Source: Nitrososphaerota archaeon
Lineage (GTDB): Archaea; Thermoproteota; Nitrososphaeria; Nitrososphaerales; UBA183
DNA length: 28,758 nucleotides
Assembly: GCA_027886865.1 (NCBI GenBank)
Contig: JAPCJR010000022.1
Coordinates: forward strand, 1 to 28,758
Direction: 5' to 3'
This document shows, piece after piece, positions 1-5,654 of the stretch (position 1 is its first letter; each line of letters starts with the position of its first letter). The translations under genes and the position numbers were made by a program. A model generated the notes under the pieces. It was not told the origin of the DNA and ran no database searches. It saw only the letters and a list, made by a program, of their open reading frames with translations.

Positions 1-186
1 AGCTCCAAGACTCTCTCTCGCTCGCTCAAGCACCTAGCGGAGAAGAAGATCGTAGAAAGGAGGGTACTGGCGACGTCCCCAGTCTCAGTCGAGTATTCGT
101 TAACAGAGAGAGGGAGGGAGTTGAGCGACGCGCTCTATGAGATGAAGAGCTGGGGCGGCAAGTGGTTGATAGCTAAGGGCCGGTGA
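1..186 (+). CDS. HxlR-family winged-helix regulator, C-terminal part (5' end outside window)
   Basis: An open frame runs from the first base to a TGA at 184-186, giving 61 residues. It reads like the second half of an HxlR-type DNA-binding domain: a recognition-helix segment (SKTLSRSLKHLAEKKIVER), a wing (VEYSLTERGRELSDAL) and the C-terminal tryptophan-containing helix (MKSWGGKWL). HxlR proteins are dimeric winged-helix repressors or activators that often respond to redox or electrophile stress. The N-terminal half with the usual conserved cysteine is not in the window, so its sensing chemistry cannot be judged. The gene converges on the oxidoreductase gene ending at 339, and a repeat copy lies between them. 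Confidence 0.8.
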   Translation, partial: SSKTLSRSLKHLAEKKIVERRVLATSPVSVEYSLTERGRELSDALYEMKSWGGKWLIAKGR

Positions 187-215
187 TTGGACCCGACGGT
201 CTAGCTTCCGAATCT

Positions 216-276
216 ATTCCTCATGAATGATTCAAACCCATCGAACGAACGAAAGCATGCTGGTCGAAGCTCACCG
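216..276 (+). repeat. Dispersed intergenic repeat, copy A
   Basis: This is copy A of a four-copy element. Its left block (216-239) reads ATTCCTCATGAATGATTCAA and onward, and its right block (248-276) begins AACGAAAGCATGCTGG. The right block is identical over 29 bases to copy C at 3516-3544. The copy sits between the convergent ends of the HxlR gene and the MDR gene, just beyond the MDR stop codon. Its function is unknown. Confidence 0.8.
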
Positions 277-338
277 CCCATTGCCTGTTCAAAGTCACCC
301 GCTGGAGTCGTGTCGTCCTGTGCCGGCGCTATATGCAA

Positions 339-1352
339 TCAGGTGCCGATTGGCTGCCTCGCAGGTAGCAGAGCTAGCCTGCCCAGATGGTGCGAGCCTA
401 CAGCACTGTAGGCATCGACTGCCTGATCAAGCGTGAAGGTCTTGCCAAGGTGCACCTCGAACGCGCCGGCTTCGATCAGTTTGTTGAGTTTGATCACCAA
501 AGCCCCATCCATGCTCCCCAGCATGTAGCCGCGCAGATGAACGTTTGAGGGGGCTCTCGGGGCTGGCCTAATACTGTCTGTCCAGGGATATGCCACGCGC
601 CCACCTTCGCGCACGGCGGTGAGCGCGTTTTCAGCTGCCTCGATTGCCCCTTTGGCCTGCCCTTGAACCGTTATCAGGGCTGCATCAAAACCATCCAGGG
701 CGAACTCTCTGGCCGAAGCGCCTATGTCTCCGCCATGTCCATCCACGGCAGCCTCAGCTCCCAACCTTCGGGCAAGAGCTACGCCGTCCTCCCCTGAGGC
801 TACGGCAAAAACCCTGGCCCCGAGCCGCTTGCCAAGCTGCACGGCCAAGTGCCCCAACCCGCCGCTCGCGCCGAAGACCATCAGTTTGTCGCCCTCCTTC
901 ACATTCAGGGTGTCGACCAGCCCTCGCAGGGCGGTCCCTCCGTCGATGAGCAGGGCCCCCGCCTGTTCGGCCGTTATCGTCGAGGGAATCGGCCACGCCT
1001 GGTCCGCGCTTAGGGCCGTATATTCGGCGTAGAATCCTGTCTTTGGATTTGTCCCCCACACGTGGCCGTAAACCAGGTCTCCCTTCCTGAACCCGGTGAC
1101 CTTCTCTCCGACCGCTACGACTTTGCCCGCCCCTTCCGAGCCAAGCACCCATGGGAACTTGGGCTGGATTCCGAGCCTCTTCACAAGCATTCCCTCTCGT
1201 TCTCCAACATCCCATACGCCTATTCCTGCGGATTCGACCCGGACGAGGATCTGATCTGGTCCTTGTTCCGGCACGGAGACGTTTCTTACCGAGAGCACTT
1301 CAGGGCCACCGAAGCCATCGATTACTATCGCACGCATCTCATCTTTGGGCAT
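339..1352 (-). CDS. Zinc-independent MDR oxidoreductase, quinone reductase-like
   Basis: This is a medium-chain dehydrogenase/reductase of about 337 residues, usual for the quinone oxidoreductase branch. It has the N-terminal GroES-like fold (MRAIVIDGFGGPEVL), a GSEGAGKVVAVG segment, and a Rossmann domain with the nucleotide-binding motif VFGASGGLGHLAVQLGKRLGA. The cysteine and histidine zinc ligands of alcohol dehydrogenases are absent, so it probably reduces quinones, enones or similar carbonyls with NAD(P)H. The substrate cannot be read from sequence. An upstream TTG at 1358 is possible, but a TATA box at 1375-1382 places the transcript start near 1352, which fits a leaderless ATG at 1352. 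An ATG at 1337 would match the usual family start. The gene is divergent from a MarR regulator, a common arrangement for inducible detoxification enzymes. Confidence 0.88.
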   Translation of the reverse strand: MPKDEMRAIVIDGFGGPEVLSVRNVSVPEQGPDQILVRVESAGIGVWDVGEREGMLVKRLGIQPKFPWVLGSEGAGKVVAVGEKVTGFRKGDLVYGHVWGTNPKTGFYAEYTALSADQAWPIPSTITAEQAGALLIDGGTALRGLVDTLNVKEGDKLMVFGASGGLGHLAVQLGKRLGARVFAVASGEDGVALARRLGAEAAVDGHGGDIGASAREFALDGFDAALITVQGQAKGAIEAAENALTAVREGGRVAYPWTDSIRPAPRAPSNVHLRGYMLGSMDGALVIKLNKLIEAGAFEVHLGKTFTLDQAVDAYSAVGSHHLGRLALLPARQPIGT

Positions 1353-1374
1353 CGCCAATAGTTAATACCTATAC

Positions 1375-1382
1375 TATTTAAG
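1375..1382 (-). promoter_or_regulatory. TATA box for the MDR oxidoreductase
   Basis: Read on the minus strand the bases are CTTAAATA. The centre is about 27 nt from the ATG at 1352, the spacing expected for an archaeal leaderless transcript. It shares a short divergent intergenic region with the marR promoter, so one bound regulator could control both. Confidence 0.6.
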
Positions 1383-1434
1383 TCTTGATTATCGGTAGCG
1401 AGATGGTATAAGTCTCAACCAGAGATAGCCTAAC

Positions 1435-1442
1435 TATTTATA
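1435..1442 (+). promoter_or_regulatory. TATA box for the MarR regulator
   Basis: The bases TATTTATA are centred about 27 nt before the ATG at 1466, which predicts a leaderless mRNA. The flanking text CTAACTATTTATATC resembles the box of the divergent promoter (CTATACTATTTAAGTC). The shared half-sites may be part of the MarR operator. Confidence 0.65.
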
Positions 1443-1465
1443 TCTAAAGCAACCGCAGTCACGAT

Positions 1466-1921
1466 ATGCCTGCGCGAGCGAGGACAGCCCAAGTAGACCA
1501 GGAGGCTTACAACGCAATCATTGCGACATCCAAAGTGATCAGGCGCGTCGCTCTTGGCTTGTTCACCGAAGAAGGCATAACGGAATCTCAGTTCCAGGCA
1601 CTCTGGCTGCTGGTGGAGAACGGACCTATGCTGATGAGGAAGATGAGCGATGAGATGCTCGTCACTCCCGCCAATATCACGGGGATAATGGACCGGCTGG
1701 AGGAGAAAAGCCTTGTCAGGAGAACATCTGCCGAGGGGGACAGGAGGGCGACCATAATCGAGATCACCCCCGAGGGAAGGGCCCTGTGCGAGAGGGTTGC
1801 GATAAAGAAGGCTGACATGCTTCAGAAAGCCCTTGGTACGTTCACAAAGAACGAACTCATGACCCTGCACAGCCTCCTCGAAAAATTTCAAAGGGAAATG
1901 TCTCGCTCAATCGGCGAGTAG
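1466..1921 (+). CDS. MarR-family transcriptional regulator
   Basis: This 151-residue protein has the full MarR layout. An N-terminal dimerisation helix is followed by a winged helix with the recognition region MSDEMLVTPANITGIMDRLEEKSLV, then the wing RRTSAEGDRRATIIEITPEGRAL carrying the signature D-R-R turn, and C-terminal dimer helices. MarR proteins usually repress their own gene and a divergent target, and are released by small phenolic ligands or oxidants. The divergent MDR oxidoreductase, about 110 bp away, is the obvious target. No cysteine is present, so thiol-based sensing is unlikely and ligand binding is more plausible. The start is fixed by the TATA box, which predicts transcription from the ATG itself. 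Confidence 0.93.
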   Translation: MPARARTAQVDQEAYNAIIATSKVIRRVALGLFTEEGITESQFQALWLLVENGPMLMRKMSDEMLVTPANITGIMDRLEEKSLVRRTSAEGDRRATIIEITPEGRALCERVAIKKADMLQKALGTFTKNELMTLHSLLEKFQREMSRSIGE

Positions 1922-1925
1922 CCAT

Positions 1926-1980
1926 ATTCCTTATGGACAATTCGAATCCACCAACGAAAGCACACTTGTCGAGCTAACCG
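1926..1980 (+). repeat. Dispersed intergenic repeat, copy B (diverged)
   Basis: This copy begins ATTCCTTATGGACAATTCGA and continues with AACGAAAGCACACTTGTCGA, matching copies A and C with scattered substitutions and a one-base gap. It lies between the convergent ends of the MarR gene and the beta-propeller gene. The ATTCGAATCC string resembles a tRNA T-loop, but no tRNA fold surrounds it. Confidence 0.65.
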
Positions 1981-2054
1981 GATTTGGACTCGTTCAGTAT
2001 CGAGCGAGAATCCGAGTCAAATAGGACCCAAATCCAGGGTGACCCGGAGATTAC

Positions 2055-3119
2055 CTAGGCGGCGAGGACAGAGAGAGATGTCACCCGGGGGAGGTTCTCA
2101 GCCATCATCTCCCAGGTGCGCCCTTCGTTACGAGTGTAGTATATCTGACCATCCGTCGTACCGCAGTAGACGCCGCCCGGCTCCTCCGCATCAACGGCCA
2201 TGGCCTCCCGCAGGACCCCGAAGTACGCTCTGTTCGGTAATCCCCTTCCCGTCGGCGACCACGTCTTTCCAGCGTCCCGGGTCACCCACACGCGGAATCT
2301 GCCGTCCGGCGCGAATCTGCCGTTCCCGACGAGCGGGACCACGTAAGCCACATCCGGTTTTGTCTTGCTGACGCCTATGGGGAATCCGAAGTCGCTTGAT
2401 AGATGCTTGCCGATCTCCACCCAGTTCTTCCCGTAGTCGTCGCTCCTGTAGACACCTCCGTGGTTCTGGAGGTAGAGGGTGTCAGGTTGGTCTGGGTTGT
2501 AATCGATCTTGTGGACGCACTGGCCATAGCGCGGATACTTGTTGGGGTTGAAGTCTGCCCTGATGTTGTTGTTCATGAACCGCCATCGCTCGCCCGCGTC
2601 GTCGCTCCCCAGCACTCCGACCGCGGAGATGGCGACCCGGATCTTTTTCTTATTGTTCGGGTGTATCAGAATGGTATGAAGGCAGAGGCCACCCTGCCCA
2701 GGCTGCCACTTGGCTCTCGTACTGTGATAGTTCAGCGCTTCGAACTCCTCCCAAGAGCCAGAGCCATCCCTGCTCACGAAGAGCGCGGCGGGCTCGACGC
2801 CCGCGTAGAGGTTGCCCTCCCCATCAGGTTGCAGGTTCCAGACCCTCTTGACAGCCAGACCCGAGTCCTTCCTTGAGAACCGGGGATTCTTTTTGGACCG
2901 CTTCCAGCTCTTTCCTTGATCGGTGCTCTTGTAGATGACCGGACCCCACGTCCATGTGTTTACTGCAGCATAAAGCTCCGGCTTCCCGCTGCTCGTGTCA
3001 GCGACCATGTCGTACGTCTCATAGCCGTCGAAGAAAGGTCCTCGCAGCTTCCAGCTCTTCCGTGCCGAGTCCCCCTCGAGGATGAACCCACCCTTGAGAG
3101 TCCCCAGAAGAAGTTTCAT
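2055..3119 (-). CDS. Asp-box (BNR) beta-propeller protein
   Basis: This 354-residue protein is built from repeated Asp-box motifs (S/T-x-D-x-G-x-x-W): STDQGKSW, SDDAGERW, SDDYGKNW, TRDAGKTW and the degenerate TRNEGRTW. Such motifs mark beta-propellers of the sialidase/VPS10/YCF48 type. No signal peptide or membrane segment is visible, so it is probably cytoplasmic. The catalytic arginine triad of sialidases is not apparent, so a scaffold or binding role is at least as likely as glycosidase activity. It follows the MoaD/ThiS-like gene by 3 nt. The GGAGGATGA that encodes the diglycine end and stop of that gene also forms a strong ribosome binding site 7 nt before this ATG, so the two are probably translationally coupled. 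Its function is unknown. Confidence 0.85.
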   Translation of the reverse strand: MKLLLGTLKGGFILEGDSARKSWKLRGPFFDGYETYDMVADTSSGKPELYAAVNTWTWGPVIYKSTDQGKSWKRSKKNPRFSRKDSGLAVKRVWNLQPDGEGNLYAGVEPAALFVSRDGSGSWEEFEALNYHSTRAKWQPGQGGLCLHTILIHPNNKKKIRVAISAVGVLGSDDAGERWRFMNNNIRADFNPNKYPRYGQCVHKIDYNPDQPDTLYLQNHGGVYRSDDYGKNWVEIGKHLSSDFGFPIGVSKTKPDVAYVVPLVGNGRFAPDGRFRVWVTRDAGKTWSPTGRGLPNRAYFGVLREAMAVDAEEPGGVYCGTTDGQIYYTRNEGRTWEMMAENLPRVTSLSVLAA

Positions 3120-3122
3120 GGC

Positions 3123-3401
3123 TCATCCTCCGGCAACTGACGCCAATATATGGACTTCGTCACCATCGGAGAGTCTCGTCGAGAGAGCATTCGGTTCGCG
3201 CCCGAGCATCCTGCTGTTCACGAAGACATTGACGTAGATTCGTATGCGCCCGGACTCGTCGCAGACACTGTCTCTGAAACCCTGGTGGTCGGCGTCGATT
3301 CTGTCGAGGAGCTCCTCGACCGTTCCAGCTTCTGCGGTGAGCTCGGCCTCCATGCCAAGGTGTCTCACGAGCATTTGCGTGAGATAGACCCTGATGGGCA
3401 T
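3123..3401 (-). CDS. MoaD/ThiS-like ubiquitin-fold protein with diglycine tail
   Basis: This small protein of about 92 residues starts MPIRVYLTQMLVRHLG, has the family's central helix (TVEELLDRIDADHQGFRDSV), and ends in the acidic-hydrophobic stretch DGDEVHILASVAGG with a terminal Gly-Gly. That is the fold and activated tail of MoaD/ThiS sulfur carriers and of archaeal small modifier proteins (SAMPs). Known relatives carry sulfur as a thiocarboxylate or are ligated to proteins after E1-like adenylation. No MoaE, E1-like or molybdopterin gene is in the window, so a role in cofactor synthesis is not supported by context. It precedes the beta-propeller gene in a tight two-gene operon. A GTG at 3407 is an alternative start. 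The ATG at 3401 is preferred for its family-like N terminus and a nearby GGTG. Confidence 0.85.
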   Translation of the reverse strand: MPIRVYLTQMLVRHLGMEAELTAEAGTVEELLDRIDADHQGFRDSVCDESGRIRIYVNVFVNSRMLGREPNALSTRLSDGDEVHILASVAGG

Positions 3402-3499
3402 GTCCACCGAGGCGGACGCGGCGTGATAAGAAGATTGTTCGTCGTCCCACCTGGAAGACCTTTCTGAGCTATTGTGGCCTGCGAGAAAGTTTCTGTAAG

Positions 3500-3545
3500 A
3501 GAATCAAATCCGGAAAACGAAAGCATGCTGGTCGAAGCTCACCGG
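3500..3545 (+). repeat. Dispersed intergenic repeat, copy C
   Basis: This copy carries AATCAAATCCGG followed by AACGAAAGCATGCTGG and onward to 3544, identical to copy A over 29 bases. It lacks the ATTCCT block seen in the other three copies. It sits in the 262-bp gap between moaD-like and the membrane protein gene. That gap otherwise holds only a weak plus-strand TATA-like string (CTATTTAG, about 3591) with no gene behind it. Confidence 0.8.
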
Positions 3546-3668
3546 CCGCATTGACCTCATCATCGCCGGTTCGCCCATTTCTTGATTAGCACCTATTTAG
3601 TCCGCTTCAAATCTTGCCCGTCGCACTATTCCAGGCGCAAAACGCTCTTTCTATGACTTGAAGTTGGA

Positions 3669-4475
3669 TCATCCATTTGCTTGGGTGGGACTCCCTGATC
3701 GAGGCGGTGTCAGGGGTGCTGGGGGTGGAGCTGCGCCTGGAACTTCGGTCATTTCAGATTCGATTGCGGGAAGCCGGCTTATCGGCGCAAGCGAACGAGC
3801 GCTCCTGTAGAGTGCGTAAGTAACCAATATCAAAACTGCAGCATAGGGAATTTCGCCGTAAGATGAGGTCGTGTAGTAATTCGAGAGGTTCAGCCTAGTC
3901 TCTACCACCCCAACCACTATTATGCCGAGGAAGAACAGCAGGGAAAGACCGAACCACTTCAAGCTTCCGCGGAGATTCGGGTCCATGGATCTCCTCGCTC
4001 CGACTAGCATTGGCGGGGCCCCGATGAGTGCGACTGCAATCAGGCCCGCCACAGTAGCGCTTGAGGTGTTGTTGCTCTCGATTTCAGCGAAGGTAGTCAC
4101 TATCTCGACCAAGATAAGCACGGCCCAAGCCACGAACCGGACTTTCTCCCAGTGGATTATGTTGCGCAGGAGAGGGTCTGACCTCCTCGCAATGGGCACG
4201 GTGGAATCGACAAAGGCAAACAATCCCAGAGTCAGGGCAACAGTGGGGGCATTGTTCAGAAAATCGGCAACCAGACCATTGCCTGTCGGTGTTGGAGCAA
4301 GAACCACTAAGATGAAGAGGATGGTCAGGACCCCCAGCCAAAGGGCTTGGCTACGATAGGTGCGACCGACCAGAGCATGCCTGACGGCGAAGGCCCAATA
4401 CGAGGCATAGACAATGGCGAAAGCGACAGCGACGTCTGAGAGCGTTGCCAGGGCAGGCCCAAGGCTATCTGACAT
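3669..4475 (-). CDS. Polytopic membrane protein of unknown function
   Basis: This 268-residue protein has about seven hydrophobic segments: residues near 13-31 (VAVAFAIVYASYWAFAV), 45-60, 75-90, 113-130, 142-158, 173-192 and 208-222. A proline- and alanine-rich hydrophilic tail (GAAPPPAPLTPPRSGSPTQ) follows. I do not recognise the family and see no catalytic motif. Its ATG overlaps the last 11 nt of the KaiC-like ATPase gene, so the two are probably co-translated and may work together, for example an ATPase signalling to a membrane partner. That link is inference from coupling only. The tail is low in complexity and probably disordered. Confidence 0.8.
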   Translation of the reverse strand: MSDSLGPALATLSDVAVAFAIVYASYWAFAVRHALVGRTYRSQALWLGVLTILFILVVLAPTPTGNGLVADFLNNAPTVALTLGLFAFVDSTVPIARRSDPLLRNIIHWEKVRFVAWAVLILVEIVTTFAEIESNNTSSATVAGLIAVALIGAPPMLVGARRSMDPNLRGSLKWFGLSLLFFLGIIVVGVVETRLNLSNYYTTSSYGEIPYAAVLILVTYALYRSARSLAPISRLPAIESEMTEVPGAAPPPAPLTPPRSGSPTQANG

Positions 4476-5135
4476 GGGCGCTCACCTCCATTCCGTTCTT
4501 CGTCAGAGAGAAGTTGAAGTAGCCAGGCTGGGGTGGGACTCCGCGCATCTTTCGCACGCGAAGCAGAGGAAGAACCCGTAAGCCCTCCTCGTACAACCGC
4601 ATCTCCACCACTCCGTCGAAGAGCTGCTCCATCGCGGCGAGGACCTGCGGCTGGTGCATCCCCTCTTCGACCGTCGCGACCAACACGGAGTCGTACTGCT
4701 TGACGTCCGCGAATAGCTGGGTCAGAAAGCGGTAGATCGTCTCGGGCGGGTTGAGCATGAGGAGCGAGGAGAGGACGTCGATGACGACCTGATCCGACGA
4801 CCGGCATTCTGCTTCAGGATTTCCTTGATGTTGTAAGAGAGGCCGGCGAGGTCGTTCACGTCGTACTTGATCTGGCCACCTTCGCTCGCGAACCAGAGAG
4901 GGACCTTCTGTTGGGTGTCTACGCCGAAGCCCTTCTCGTCCTGAAGCACTTCCTTGACAGAAAGCCTCGTAACGTAGAGGCAGAAATCTCCCTGCGAAAG
5001 GCCTGATTGAGTGAACCAGTAGCCTAATGCCTCTTTGCCGATTCCCGGAGGGCCGACGACCAACACCGTTGACCTGTCGGGGTATCCATCGCCCGCGAGC
5101 ACCTTGTCGAGGGCGGGAATCCCGCTGGAGGCCAA
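4465..5135 (-). pseudogene. KaiC/RadA-like ATPase interrupted by a one-base frameshift
   Basis: The first frame (5135 down to about 4806) begins SGIPALDKVLAGDGYP, followed by VLVVGPPGIGKEALGYWF and a KaiC/Rad55-like core. It then degenerates into an arginine- and serine-rich run at about 4803. The next frame takes over at the same point with RSSDQVVIDVLSSLLMLNPP, a Walker B strand and helix, and continues to 4465 through VLVATVEEGMH and a family-like end. Adding one base near 4801-4805 restores a protein of about 222 residues, typical of archaeal single-domain RecA-superfamily ATPases. The Walker A motif is GPPGIGKE, with Glu where Ser/Thr normally binds Mg-ATP, so even an intact protein may bind nucleotide unusually. 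The start is a TTG at 5135 with a TATA box about 28 nt away. Sequencing error, a true pseudogene or programmed frameshifting are all possible; the clean reading after the break favours an error or a recent change. Confidence 0.8.
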
Positions 5136-5159
5136 TAAGTCCCGGAGCGGAATGCGTGA

Positions 5160-5167
5160 GATAAACC
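5160..5167 (-). promoter_or_regulatory. TATA box for the KaiC-like ATPase operon
   Basis: Read on the minus strand the bases are GGTTTATC, centred about 28 nt before the TTG at 5135. This predicts a leaderless transcript covering the ATPase and the membrane protein. A 7-bp inverted repeat lies immediately upstream. Confidence 0.55.
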
Positions 5168-5170
5168 TAT

Positions 5171-5190
5171 GCTGACCACTCTAGGTCAGC
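5171..5190. promoter_or_regulatory. Inverted repeat GCTGACC-6-GGTCAGC, possible operator
   Basis: Perfect 7-base arms (5171-5177 and 5184-5190) flank a 6-base spacer, directly upstream of the TATA box of the KaiC-like operon. Dyads of this size and position are typical of dimeric regulator sites. A terminator or hairpin role is the alternative, but no T-run follows on either strand. Confidence 0.45.
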
Positions 5191-5209
5191 GGCGGTTCCA
5201 CCACTGACC

Positions 5210-5250
5210 ATTCCTAACGAATGATTCAAATCTGTGAAACGAAAGTATCA
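5210..5250 (+). repeat. Dispersed intergenic repeat, copy D (diverged)
   Basis: This copy begins ATTCCTAACGAATGATTCAA and continues with AACGAAAGTATCAGG. The left half matches copy A well and the right half fades. It sits directly beyond the stop codon of the acidic-protein gene that ends at 5254. Confidence 0.6.
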
Positions 5251-5253
5251 GGT

Positions 5254-5442
5254 TTACTTGTCCAGGCTGAATCCGCTGGGCTTCTTCGCTGGCTTCTTCT
5301 CGCGTTCGAGCAAGCCCGTCTCCCTGTCTTGTATTCCCTCGGACTCGCGCTCTTCGGACTCGTCCTCAGTCTCCTCCTCGAGCTCCTCTTCGTCGTCCTG
5401 CTCGTCTTCTTCGTCATCGTCGTCGTCCTCGTAGCTAGCCAT
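5254..5442 (-). CDS. Short acidic low-complexity protein
   Basis: From an ATG at 5442 the frame gives 62 residues: MASYEDDDDDEEDEQDDEEE, a further glutamate- and aspartate-rich stretch, then a basic end (REKKPAKKPSGFSLDK). The frame is open upstream to a TTG at 5619. That longer form would run into the divergent promoter of the metallophosphoesterase gene and lacks protein-like composition, so the ATG is preferred. A weak TATA-like CTTATCTA lies near 5479-5486. No domain is recognised. Acidic tails like this occur on proteins that bind basic partners or nucleic-acid machinery, but the role is unknown. Low complexity can also create chance open frames, so moderate doubt remains. Confidence 0.5.
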   Translation of the reverse strand: MASYEDDDDDEEDEQDDEEELEEETEDESEERESEGIQDRETGLLEREKKPAKKPSGFSLDK

Positions 5443-5654
5443 GCTCTCGCGACCCGGTGGAATGCCAATTCTCGTGCTAGATAAGTCCTGAGTATCGGCC
5501 TGCTGGATGCGCAGTTCTGGCTCCAATTGTGCGCTTCCACCTTGCTGGGCGCGGAGAGCAGTATTCCGAAGTCTGCAAGAAATGATGTAAATTTCACCGT
5601 TTACCAGAAGATTTATCAAAGATTGGATTACGCCTCGCCCCCGACCGTCTCACG

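Noticed and set aside
223..436. Two small plus-strand open frames starting in repeat copy A
   Set aside because: They run through the repeat and into the antisense of the MDR gene, with no protein-like composition or promoter.
1926..1980. tRNA-like T-loop strings (ATTCGAATCC, ATTCAAATC) in the repeat copies
   Set aside because: No acceptor, D or anticodon stem can be formed from the surrounding bases in any copy.
5443..5619. N-terminal extension of the acidic protein up to a TTG at 5619
   Set aside because: It reaches into the divergent promoter region and lacks protein-like sequence; the ATG at 5442 is more plausible.
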